Of a stretch of DNA of 64,000 bases, positions 35,581 through 42,844 are shown in pieces; positions within the stretch are counted from its first letter, which is position 1; each line of letters opens with the position of its first letter. The translations under genes and the position numbers were made by a program. The notes below the pieces were generated by a model. That model did no database searches, had not been told where the DNA came from, and was given only the letters and a program-made list of their open reading frames with translations. The DNA comes from Tabrizicola oligotrophica (GTDB lineage Bacteria > Pseudomonadota > Alphaproteobacteria > Rhodobacterales > Rhodobacteraceae): the NCBI RefSeq assembly GCF_011008935.1, contig NZ_JAAIVJ010000001.1, forward strand, positions 434,001-498,000, in the 5' to 3' direction.

Positions 35581-35669
35581 CTTTCACATTGGCGCAAATA
35601 TCCCCGCCGGAGGCGCACGACGCCCGGCCGGAGGAGCCTCCGGCGGGGATATTTGCGCCAGTATGAAAG
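35581..35669. repeat. Dispersed intergenic repeat as a 33-bp inverted pair (long hairpin)
   Basis: The left arm (35581-35613, CTTTCACATTGGCG then CAAATATCCCCGCCGGAGG) and right arm (35637-35669) are inverted copies with two mismatches over 33 bp, separated by 23 nt. The structure fills the gap between two convergent genes and would act as a strong bidirectional terminator. Related copies occur at 15634, 16878 and 59740. Confidence 0.9.
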
Positions 35670-35678
35670 ACCGGCGCC

Positions 35679-36692
35679 TCAGGCCTCGGCGGCGTTGGTC
35701 TTTGCCGCCAGCCGGTTTCCCGGCCACAGCTTCAGCACGTTCCAGGCGATGGCGGGAACAAGGCCCAGGGCCAGGATCAGCACCACGATGCCGGGCAGCT
35801 CCCAGCTGCCGCCCAGCGTCAGGAGGGCGGCGGCAAGGGCGGTCAGCGGGAAGGTGAAGGCGCCCCAGAGCGGGGAAAAGCCGGTGACGGTGATCCAGCG
35901 CGCCGCGGACAGGAGCGCGAGGAAGATCGCGGCACCGAGGCCGGCAAGGGCCGTGGCGAGCAGCGGCTGGCCGGTCAGGCCTGCGACCTGCGACAGAAGC
36001 GCTGCCGGGGCAAGGTGGATCGCCAGCAGCGGGCGCAGCGGCGCGGGCGGCGCATTACGCAGCAGTTGCAGGACCGAGACCGCCCAGATCGCGCCGGCGG
36101 CGGCAAGCGTCGGCCAGAAGATCGCAGCGGCGGCCCGGTCGTAGCCCAGCTGTGCCAGCGGCACCGCACCGACGATGAAGCCGACAAAGGCAAGGTGAAA
36201 CACCGGGCTGATGCGGCGGGCATCGGGCGGCAGGCGGGTCAGGACTGCGACCAGCGCCGCGGTCATGGCGCCATGAGCGAGCAGCGCCGCCACTGCCAGC
36301 GTCAGCGCAAGCCATGGCGCATAGGGCACCAGGACCGCCGCCGCGGCCATGCCGCTCATCGTGGCGGCGGCAAGCCCGGCGCGGCCGGGCAGGACGCGCA
36401 TGTCCTCGGCCAGTGCGCCCGGCCGGCGGACCAGCTTCGCCACCAGCGCCAGCGTGGCGAAAAGCCAAAGGATCATCAGCGCCCCGAGGGCAGCCTCGAC
36501 CAGTCCGCCCAGGGGAGAGCCGGCTAGCCCCAGCACTGCGCCCCCCTTGCGCGCGGCAAGGCCAAGGCCCAGCACGCCCAGGATCACCGGAAAGATCGCT
36601 GGGGGCGTGCGTGCGAAGAGCCTTGGCTTGCGCGGTGGAAATTCGGGCGCGGGATAGGCGCGCGGGCGGCGGTCTTTGACGGGGGCGGACAT
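35679..36692 (-). CDS. TDT/SLAC1 family membrane protein (tellurite-resistance/dicarboxylate transporter)
   Basis: The 337-aa protein has about ten hydrophobic helices after a basic, proline-rich N-terminus (DRRPRAYPAPEFPPRKPRLF). The PPAIFPVILGVLGLGLA and FTFPLTALAAALLTLGGSW segments fit the TehA/SLAC1 anion-channel fold. These carry tellurite, malate or other small anions. AAAGGAG stands 9 nt before the start. Its substrate is unknown. Confidence 0.85.
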   Translation of the reverse strand: MSAPVKDRRPRAYPAPEFPPRKPRLFARTPPAIFPVILGVLGLGLAARKGGAVLGLAGSPLGGLVEAALGALMILWLFATLALVAKLVRRPGALAEDMRVLPGRAGLAAATMSGMAAAAVLVPYAPWLALTLAVAALLAHGAMTAALVAVLTRLPPDARRISPVFHLAFVGFIVGAVPLAQLGYDRAAAAIFWPTLAAAGAIWAVSVLQLLRNAPPAPLRPLLAIHLAPAALLSQVAGLTGQPLLATALAGLGAAIFLALLSAARWITVTGFSPLWGAFTFPLTALAAALLTLGGSWELPGIVVLILALGLVPAIAWNVLKLWPGNRLAAKTNAAEA

Positions 36693-36784
36693 CGGGCAAG
36701 CTCCTTTGGCCGCCAGCTTCAGCGCAAATCCGTCGCCGGGGCAAGCGGTCCTGCTGCCGCAGGCGGCAGGACCGGGCCTGCCTG

Positions 36785-37573
36785 TCAGCGCAGGAAGGGG
36801 AACCAGTCCTGCCGCAGCACCTGGCCGTCCACCATGTCATGGCCCGGATAGGGCGGCGAGGTGCGCCCCGGCCGGGTCACATAGCGCGCGTCATCGCCCA
36901 GAAGCCGCAGCGAGAAGGCCCGGCGGCGGCTGGCCGCATTGTTGCCGCGCGCGCCGTGCAGCGTCAGATAGTCGAAGGCCACCGCGTCGCCCGGCTCCAT
37001 CTGCCATTCCCGCACCGTCATGCCCTCGGCATCGGGGTCGGGCACCGCCATGTATTTCTCGCTGTCGGGGTAGAAGCTGGTTTCCGCCAGCCAGCGCGTC
37101 GGCAGCACTTCCTTTTCCCAGCGATGGCTGCCGGCGACGCAGCGCAGGCTGGCTTCCTTCACCGGATCGAGCGGCGACCAGAACGACACGGTCTGGCGGC
37201 CCTGCACGAAGTAATAGGGGCCGTCCTGATGCCAGGGTGTCGGTTTCGAGGTGCCGGGTTCCTTGACCAGCACATGATCGTGGAACATCTGCACGCGCTC
37301 GGACCGCATCAGGCTGGCGGCCACCTGCGCGACATCCGAGCCCTTGATGACCCGTTCAAACTCAGGAATCCGCGTCCAGTTGCAATAGTCGTCAAAGAAC
37401 CGCCCGCCTTCGCCGGGTTTCAGGTTCTCGGCCGCGTAAGGCCCCGGTTCGGCCATGTTGCGCTCGATCCCGGCGCGCAGCGGTTCCACCCAGTCCTTCC
37501 ACAGCCCCTTGACCAGCACGACTCCGTCGCGCTGGAAATCCTCGACCATCTGTTCGGTTACAACCGTTGCCAT
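36785..37573 (-). CDS. Phytanoyl-CoA dioxygenase (PhyH) family protein
   Basis: The 262-aa protein has WHQDGPYYF (the HxD iron ligands), a distal histidine in YLTLHGARGNN and an arginine-rich strand RRRAFSLRLLGDDARYV, a complete Fe(II)/2-oxoglutarate dioxygenase site. GGAGG precedes ATG 37573. It diverges from a LysR regulator with dyads in the shared promoter, so it is probably that regulator's target. The substrate is unknown; relatives hydroxylate lipids, amino acids or ectoine, or cleave organophosphonates. Confidence 0.92.
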   Translation of the reverse strand: MATVVTEQMVEDFQRDGVVLVKGLWKDWVEPLRAGIERNMAEPGPYAAENLKPGEGGRFFDDYCNWTRIPEFERVIKGSDVAQVAASLMRSERVQMFHDHVLVKEPGTSKPTPWHQDGPYYFVQGRQTVSFWSPLDPVKEASLRCVAGSHRWEKEVLPTRWLAETSFYPDSEKYMAVPDPDAEGMTVREWQMEPGDAVAFDYLTLHGARGNNAASRRRAFSLRLLGDDARYVTRPGRTSPPYPGHDMVDGQVLRQDWFPFLR

Positions 37574-37590
37574 TCGCGCCTCCATTGAGC

Positions 37591-37630
37591 TTTGCAAATG
37601 CTTAATCCCGGCCCTATCATTTGTTCAAAT
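37591..37630. promoter_or_regulatory. Two short palindromes in the PhyH/LysR divergent promoter
   Basis: TTTGCAAA (37591-37598) and ATTTG-TT-CAAAT (37619-37630) are both A+T-rich palindromes in the 85-nt region between the divergent genes. Their spacing of about 30 nt fits a LysR regulatory-plus-activation site pair. The binding protein is inferred from the adjacent LysR gene. Confidence 0.5.
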
Positions 37631-37658
37631 CATACCTTTCAATGAAGGTCATAGGCTG

Positions 37659-38591
37659 ATGCTATCCCTGACCCTGCGCCAGATCGAATATGCCGTGGCC
37701 GTCGCGGCCCATGGCGGCATGAGCGCGGCGGCGGCGGCGCTGCATGTCAGCCAGCCGGCGCTGTCGGTGGCGCTTGGCCAGCTTGAGGCGCATCTTGGCC
37801 AGCCCCTGTTCCTGCGCCGGCCGGGCGGGCGGCTGGTGCCCACGAGTTTCGGCCAGCGCTGGCTTTTCAGCGCGGAAGAGGCACTGGAGCGGGTGGGCGC
37901 GCTGGCCCATCCGGGGCGGCTGGCCGAGCAGGCGCTGCGGCTGGCGGTGTTCGAGGATCTGGCCCCGGCCTGCCTGGCCCCCGTGCTCGCCGCGGTCGCA
38001 GTCGAGGCGCCGCAGTTGCAGATCCTGCCGCTGCTGATGGGGTTCGAACCGCTTGCCGCCGCGCTGCATCAGGGGCGGGCCGATCTGGCGCTGACCTGGG
38101 ATCTGGGGCTGGAGGCCGATGTCGACCGCCTGACGCTGGCCCGCATCCCGCCCCATGCCGTGCTGGCCGAGGGACACCCCTTGGCCGCGCAGCCCCGCAT
38201 CACCTTGCGGGATCTGGCGGATCAGCCGCTGATCCTGACCGATCAGGGGCTGTCGATCAGCCACATGCGGGCGCTCTTCGCCCGCGCGGGGCTGCAGCCG
38301 CGGATCGCGCAGCGCGCCGCGACGCTGGAGTTGATGCGCAGTCTTGCCGCCAACGGGCTGGGGGTGGGCCTGTCCTATACCAACCCCGCCGCGCGGCTTT
38401 CACAGGATGGCAAGCCGCTGCACACGCGGCCGCTGGTCGATGCCGGCGCCGAGGCGATCGTGCTGGCGCGGCTGGCTGCCAACCCGGTCACCGAGGGCGG
38501 GCGGTTGCTGGCCCGGCTCTTGCCCGGGCTGATCGCCGCGCCGGCCTTCCCCGATGCCCTTCCAGCTTGTGATTCCGCCGAAAGCCGCTAG
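37659..38591 (+). CDS. LysR-family transcriptional regulator
   Basis: The 310-aa protein has the LysR helix-turn-helix at the N-terminus (LRQIEYAVAVAAHGGMSAAA, then HVSQPALSVALGQLE) and an OxyR-like effector-binding domain behind it (PHAVLAEGHPLAA, LILTDQGLSI). The start at 37659 gives the canonical MLSLTLRQIEY. It is divergent from the PhyH dioxygenase gene and likely regulates it and itself. The ligand is unknown. Confidence 0.93.
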   Translation: MLSLTLRQIEYAVAVAAHGGMSAAAAALHVSQPALSVALGQLEAHLGQPLFLRRPGGRLVPTSFGQRWLFSAEEALERVGALAHPGRLAEQALRLAVFEDLAPACLAPVLAAVAVEAPQLQILPLLMGFEPLAAALHQGRADLALTWDLGLEADVDRLTLARIPPHAVLAEGHPLAAQPRITLRDLADQPLILTDQGLSISHMRALFARAGLQPRIAQRAATLELMRSLAANGLGVGLSYTNPAARLSQDGKPLHTRPLVDAGAEAIVLARLAANPVTEGGRLLARLLPGLIAAPAFPDALPACDSAESR

Positions 38592-38624
38592 AAGGCAAAC
38601 CATCTCCAGCGCAGGTTTCCGCCC

Positions 38625-39602
38625 ATGTCCCAACGCTCTGCCCTCGCCCTCGTTGCCGATATCGGCGGCACCAATACCCGCGTGGCGCTGGCCGATGGCG
38701 AGGTGGTGCGCGACGGTAGCATCCGGCGCTATGCCAATGCGGGCTTTGCCGATCTGGAAACCGTGCTGCGCCGCTATCTGGACGAGACAGGGAACCCCGG
38801 CGTCTCGGGGGTCTGTGTCGCCGCTGCCGGGCCGGTGCGCGACGGCGTCGCCACCATGACAAACCTTGACTGGACGATCACCGGCACCGGGCTGACCGCC
38901 GCGACCGGGGCGGCGCAGACCGCCATCCTGAACGATCTGCAGGCGCAGGGCCACGCGCTTGGCCGCATCGCGCCGGCGCATCTGCGGCAGGTCATCGCCG
39001 GGCCGAAGAAACCCGGCGGCGCCATGCTGGTCGTCGGCCTTGGCACCGGCATGAACGCCGCGCCGGTGCATGAAACCCCTTGGGGCCGGGTGGTGGCAGC
39101 CAGCGAATGCGGCCATATCTCGATGCCGGTGCGGACGGATGAAGACCACCGTCTGGCGAAGTTCGTCGCCGAAGTCGGCCCGCATGCCCATGGCTTTGCC
39201 GGGGTCGAGGATGTGCTGGCCGGGCGCGGGCTGGAGCGGGTCTATGCCTTTGCAGCGCATGAGGCGGGCCGGACGGCCGACAAGCGCGGGGCCGAGATCA
39301 TGGCCGATGTCGCGGCGGGCGAGACGCTCGCCTGCACCGCGGCACAACTCTACATTCACCTGCTGGGGCAGGAACTGGGCAACCTCGCGCTGATCCACCT
39401 GCCCTTCGGCGGCATCTACCTGATCGGCGGTGTCGCCCGCGCCATGCAGCCCTGGTTCGACCGCATGGCCCTTGCGGCGCATTTCCGCGACAAGGGCCGC
39501 TTTGCCGAATTCATGGGCAGCTTCTCGGTCGAGATCGTCGAGGACGACTATGCCGCGCTGACCGGCTGCGCCGCCTATCTGGCGGGCGGCGGGCGGGGCT
39601 GA
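38625..39602 (+). CDS. glk: Glucokinase, ROK-independent Glk family
   Basis: The 325-aa protein has the phosphate-binding DIGGTNTRVALAD at the N-terminus, LNDLQAQGHAL (catalytic Asp region) and LVVGLGTGMNAAPV, the E. coli-type Glk pattern. It phosphorylates glucose with ATP to feed the Entner-Doudoroff or glycolytic pathway. It follows the LysR gene by 33 nt but is probably a separate function. A short hairpin closes the gene. Confidence 0.94.
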   Translation: MSQRSALALVADIGGTNTRVALADGEVVRDGSIRRYANAGFADLETVLRRYLDETGNPGVSGVCVAAAGPVRDGVATMTNLDWTITGTGLTAATGAAQTAILNDLQAQGHALGRIAPAHLRQVIAGPKKPGGAMLVVGLGTGMNAAPVHETPWGRVVAASECGHISMPVRTDEDHRLAKFVAEVGPHAHGFAGVEDVLAGRGLERVYAFAAHEAGRTADKRGAEIMADVAAGETLACTAAQLYIHLLGQELGNLALIHLPFGGIYLIGGVARAMQPWFDRMALAAHFRDKGRFAEFMGSFSVEIVEDDYAALTGCAAYLAGGGRG

Positions 39603-39622
39603 GCGCAAGGCCGGGAGGCGGC

Positions 39623-39647
39623 GCCAAAATCTGGCGCAGATTTTGGC
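39623..39647. terminator. Bidirectional terminator between glk and the esterase gene
   Basis: GCCAAAATCT-GGCGC-AGATTTTGGC is a perfect 10-bp stem with a 5-nt loop occupying most of the 45-nt gap between the convergent genes. Confidence 0.8.
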
Positions 39648-40310
39648 TCACCCCGGCAGGCGTTCCTTCAGGAACTGCATCGCCACGCCCAACCCGTCGG
39701 GCGCGATGCCGTGGCCGGTGCCATGCATGACATGGCCGAAAGTCTCGAACCCCGCCGCGACCAGCGCGTTGCCCGCCGTCTGCATTTCCTGAAACGGCAC
39801 CACGTCATCGCGGTCGCCGTGGATCAGCACCACGGGCGGCTTGACCAGCGCCTCCTGCGCCAGCACCTGCGGCCGCAGAAGCCGGCCCGAGATCGCCACG
39901 ACGCCGGCAATCGCCTGTGCCCGGCGCGGGGCGACATGCAGGCTCATCATCGCGCCCTGCGAAAAGCCGACCAGCGCCAGCGCGGCCGGGGTCAGGCCCT
40001 CCTCGGCCAGCCGCTGATCGAGGAAGGCGTTCAGATCCTCGGCCGCGCGGTTCATCTCGACCGCCGCCTCAACCTCGCTTGACCCGTCAAAGCGCGGGAT
40101 CGGAAACCATTGCCGGCCAAAGGGATTGCCGGCGCAGGGCGCAGGCGCATCCGGGGCGGCGAATGCCGTATAGGGCAGATGCGCGGCCAGCGGATCGGCC
40201 AGCCCCAGCAGGTCGGCCCCGTCGGCACCATAGCCATGCAGGAACACCACCAGCGATTTCGCCTGCCCGCTCTGCGCCGCCACCCGACCGAATTTCAACT
40301 CGCGCGTCAT
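39648..40310 (-). CDS. Phospholipase/carboxylesterase family alpha/beta hydrolase
   Basis: The 220-aa serine hydrolase has VVFLHGYGADGADLLGLA, the nucleophile elbow GFSQGAM, the acid HGDRDDVVP and the final histidine in GTGHGIAPD. Members hydrolyse short acyl esters or lysophospholipids. The start MTRELKFG at 40310 overlaps the stop of the upstream glycosylase gene by 4 nt, so both are co-translated. There is no signal peptide, so it acts in the cytoplasm. Confidence 0.92.
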   Translation of the reverse strand: MTRELKFGRVAAQSGQAKSLVVFLHGYGADGADLLGLADPLAAHLPYTAFAAPDAPAPCAGNPFGRQWFPIPRFDGSSEVEAAVEMNRAAEDLNAFLDQRLAEEGLTPAALALVGFSQGAMMSLHVAPRRAQAIAGVVAISGRLLRPQVLAQEALVKPPVVLIHGDRDDVVPFQEMQTAGNALVAAGFETFGHVMHGTGHGIAPDGLGVAMQFLKERLPG

Positions 40311-40936
40311 CTGATGCCTTCCCGTGATTTTGCCAGCCGGTAGTAGGCCCAAAGGATACGCGCCGCAACCGAGCGCCACGGACTCCAGGCCTCGGCCATG
40401 CTGCGCAGGGCACGTTCCTTCGGGCGCTCGGGCAGGTCGAACAGCAGCCGCGCCGCCTCTTGCAGCGCCAGATCGCCGGGAGCAAAGACATCGGCCCGGC
40501 CAAGCGCGAACATGGCGTAGATCTCGGCAGTCCAGCTGCCAATGCCCGGAACTGCCGTAAGGGTGGCGACGACCTGCGGATCGGGCAGGCTGCGCAACCC
40601 GTCAAAATCGATCCCCGACAGTGCCAGCGCCCGGGCATAGCGCGCCTTCTGCCGGCTGAGCCCGGCGCCGCGCAGCGCCTCGTCGCTGGCCTCGGCCACC
40701 GCCGCCTGCGCCACCAACCCAGCCGCCTCCATCCGCCGCCAGATCGCGTCTGCCGAAGCGATCGACACCTGCTGGCCGACAATCGCATCGAGAAGTGCTG
40801 TGAAGCCATCGGGCTGGCGCCGCAGCGGCAAGGGGCCAACCTCGGCCAGCGCAAGGGCAAAGCGCGGCTCGGCCTGCGCCAGCCAGCCGGCGCCTTCGGC
40901 CACACAGTCCAGAGTTTCGATGATCCGTCCCACCAT
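40307..40936 (-). CDS. DNA-3-methyladenine glycosylase II (AlkA-like, HhH-GPD)
   Basis: The 209-aa protein carries the helix-hairpin-helix LTAVPGIGSWTAEIYAMFAL followed by the catalytic aspartate in FAPGDLALQ, typical of AlkA-type base-excision glycosylases. It lacks the AlkA N-terminal domain, as in many shorter bacterial members. It removes alkylated purines from DNA. The frame is open far upstream on this strand, antisense to the MFS gene; ATG 40936 is the first start consistent with family length, though no strong ribosome site is seen. Confidence 0.9.
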   Translation of the reverse strand: MVGRIIETLDCVAEGAGWLAQAEPRFALALAEVGPLPLRRQPDGFTALLDAIVGQQVSIASADAIWRRMEAAGLVAQAAVAEASDEALRGAGLSRQKARYARALALSGIDFDGLRSLPDPQVVATLTAVPGIGSWTAEIYAMFALGRADVFAPGDLALQEAARLLFDLPERPKERALRSMAEAWSPWRSVAARILWAYYRLAKSREGIR

Positions 40937-41116
40937 GGCGCCAGCATGGCCATGGCCGGGGGAAAGGCAAGCCCCGGCGCCGGCCTTCCCGCGGCCATGG
41001 CGGGAGGAGCCCCGCCGCCTTCCGGGGCGCGACCGCGAGCGCCGGTGCCATCCCCAAGGCCCTGAACCATTTTCCCTCTTGCCCTGCCCCGCGCCCGCCC
41101 TTAGCCCTTTGCCACC

Positions 41117-42328
41117 ATGACCCATGACATCAACGACACTCTCGCCAAGCGGAATGTGCTCGTGCTGGTGGCCGCGCAGGCCATCCTTGGCGCGCAGATG
41201 CCGATGATCTTCACCATCGGCGGGCTGGCCGGTCAGAGCCTTGCGCCGAACGCCTGCTGGGCGACGCTGCCGATCAGCTTCATCGTCATCGGCTCGATGC
41301 TGACGGCCACGCCGATCTCCAGCTTCATGGCCCGGCAGGGCCGCACGGCGGGTTTCGTGCTTGGCGCGATCGGCGGCGCCTTCGGGGCGGCCATCGGCGC
41401 GGCGGGGCTGATGCTGGCGTCCTTCCCGATCTTCCTCATCGGCTCGCTCTTCACGGGCGTCTACATGAGCGCGCAGGGCTTTTACCGCTTCGCCGCCGCC
41501 GATACCGCCTCGGACGCCTTCCGGCCGAAGGCGATTTCCTGGGTCATGGCGGGGGGGCTCTTGTCGGCCGTGCTCGGTCCGCAGCTGGTGAAGGTGACGG
41601 CGCAGTCCATGGTGGTGCCCTTCCTTGGCACCTATCTGGCGGTGATCGCGCTGAACCTGCTGGGCATGTTCCTGTTCATCGCCCTGCGCATCCCGAAACC
41701 CCGCCCCGCCAGCGCCGGCGCGCCTCAGGGCCGCAGCCGGGCCGAGCTGATCCGCACCCCGGTAATCGCTGTCGCCATGATCTGCGCCACGGTGTCCTAT
41801 GCGCTGATGAACCTCGTGATGACCTCTTCGCCGCTGGCCGTCGTCGGCTGCGGTTTTGAAACCGGGGATGCGGCCGACGTCGTCACCGCGCATGTGCTGG
41901 CGATGTATGCGCCCTCGTTCATCACCGGCCATGTCATCGCCCGGCTCGGGGTCGAGCGGGTGATCGCCATCGGGCTGATGATCCTCGCCGGATCGGGTGC
42001 GGTGGCGATGTCGGGGGTGGAGCTGGAGAATTTCTTCATCGCCCTGATGCTTTTGGGCTTTGGCTGGAATTTCGGCTTCATCGGCGCAACGACCATGCTG
42101 GCCAACGCCCAACGCCCCGAGGAACGCGGGCGGCTGCAGGGGCTGAACGACCTTGTGGTGTTCGGCGGCGTGACGCTGGCCTCGTTCTCGTCGGGCGGGT
42201 TGATGAACTGCTCGGGCGGCTCGGTCGAGACCGGCTGGCAACTGGTCAACCTGGCGATGCTGCCCTTCCTCGTGCTGGCCGGCGGCGCGCTGATCTGGCT
42301 GTGGCTGAAGCCGAAAGAGACGCGGTAG
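41117..42328 (+). CDS. Major facilitator superfamily transporter
   Basis: The 403-aa protein has about twelve hydrophobic helices and MFS-type features (a short basic loop MARQGRTAGF between helices 2 and 3, and GFGWNFGFIGATTML in the second half). The substrate is unknown. The 3' end (WLWLKPKETR then TAG) is repeated in diverged form at 42452-42487 beyond a palindromic element. The gene converges with the NDUFAF6-like gene. Confidence 0.9.
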   Translation: MTHDINDTLAKRNVLVLVAAQAILGAQMPMIFTIGGLAGQSLAPNACWATLPISFIVIGSMLTATPISSFMARQGRTAGFVLGAIGGAFGAAIGAAGLMLASFPIFLIGSLFTGVYMSAQGFYRFAAADTASDAFRPKAISWVMAGGLLSAVLGPQLVKVTAQSMVVPFLGTYLAVIALNLLGMFLFIALRIPKPRPASAGAPQGRSRAELIRTPVIAVAMICATVSYALMNLVMTSSPLAVVGCGFETGDAADVVTAHVLAMYAPSFITGHVIARLGVERVIAIGLMILAGSGAVAMSGVELENFFIALMLLGFGWNFGFIGATTMLANAQRPEERGRLQGLNDLVVFGGVTLASFSSGGLMNCSGGSVETGWQLVNLAMLPFLVLAGGALIWLWLKPKETR

Positions 42329-42368
42329 GGTGGGTGGTTCCGCGCGCCCCTGCGCGGGTTCACCCACC
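42329..42368. repeat. GGTGGGT-type palindromic element between MFS tail and its copy
   Basis: GGTGGGTG at 42329 pairs with CACCCACC ending at 42368, with CGCG arms inside, giving a long hairpin directly after the MFS stop. Further GGTGGG/CCCACC pairs follow to about 42415. The 437-nt gap 42329-42765 holds only this element, partial gene-tail copies and the G-rich tandem repeat; I see no gene in it. Confidence 0.75.
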
Positions 42369-42430
42369 GCAGCCGCGAAACCCTGCCCCTGCGGTGGGTC
42401 AATGCCCCACCCCACGCCTTGCCGCTGCGC

Positions 42431-42454
42431 TCAGAGCCGCCCCGTAACACGCGC
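42431..42454 (-). pseudogene. Vestigial third copy of the NDUFAF6-like gene's last codons
   Basis: Read on the minus strand, this stretch encodes ARVTGRL and TGA, matching VSVTGRL-stop of the functional gene with wobble-position changes (GTT ACG against GTC ACC). Similarity continues a few bases beyond the stop (CGCAGC). It abuts the diverged MFS tail copy on the other strand. Eight codons is short, but the match to the stop and its flank is better than chance would give. Confidence 0.55.
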
Positions 42455-42487
42455 TGGCTGTGGCCGAAGCCGCTGGAAACCCGCTAG
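42452..42487 (+). pseudogene. Displaced, diverged copy of the MFS 3' end
   Basis: The 12 codons read RWLWPKPLETR-stop against IWLWLKPKETR-stop in the functional gene. Identical residues are WLW, KP and ETR, and several differences are third-base changes. It lies 124 nt after the real stop, beyond the GGTGGGT element, and has no start of its own. Confidence 0.7.
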
Positions 42488-42501
42488 ACGCCCCCCCCCG
42501 G

Positions 42502-42656
42502 GCCGACCTGTCACCCCCCCCGTGGGGAGGGGCTGGGGGTGGGGGCGTGGCGGTATGGCGCGGACGTGTCGCTGCGGTCAGAGCCGCCCGGTGACACTCG
42601 CCCACAAAAGCCCGCCCCGGCGGGAAAACTCCGACAGCCCCATCCGCCCGCCGGCC
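42502..42656. repeat. Tandem repeat unit 1: G-rich element plus gene-tail copy
   Basis: This unit of about 155 bp is nearly identical to 42696-42844 and repeats with a 188-bp period. It contains the G-rich core CCGTGGGGAGGGGCT (42520-42534), a segment CGGTATGGCGCGGACGTGTC and a copy of the last 26 codons of the NDUFAF6-like gene on the minus strand. Unit 2 overlaps the functional gene end. Confidence 0.93.
42578..42656 (-). pseudogene. Second copy of the NDUFAF6-like gene tail
   Basis: Minus-strand codons read GRMGLSEFSRRGGLLWASVTGRL then TGA, differing from the functional tail in one residue (WAS instead of WVS). Near identity indicates a recent duplication, unlike the older vestige at 42431-42454. 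Confidence 0.9.
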
Positions 42657-42695
42657 TGCCGCCGCCCCCGAACTCTCCGCCCTGTCCCGCCGCCA

Positions 42696-42844
42696 GCCGA
42701 CCTGTCACCTCCCCCCCGTGGGGAGGGGCTCGGGGTGGCGGTATGGCGCGGACGTGTCGCTGCGGTCAGAGCCGCCCGGTGACACTCACCCACAAAAGCC
42801 CGCCCCGGCGGGAAAACTCCGACAGCCCCATCCGCCCGCCGGCC
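42696..42844. repeat. Tandem repeat unit 2, overlapping the functional gene end
   Basis: This unit of about 149 bp has the same order as unit 1, with the G-rich core at 42716-42730. Its right half is the actual 3' coding end and stop (42766-42768) of the NDUFAF6-like gene. Confidence 0.93.

Noticed and set aside
42502-42844. Possible CRISPR or other spacer-repeat array
   Set aside because: There are only two units, the repeats are long and include coding sequence, and there are no cas genes. It is a tandem duplication of a gene end.
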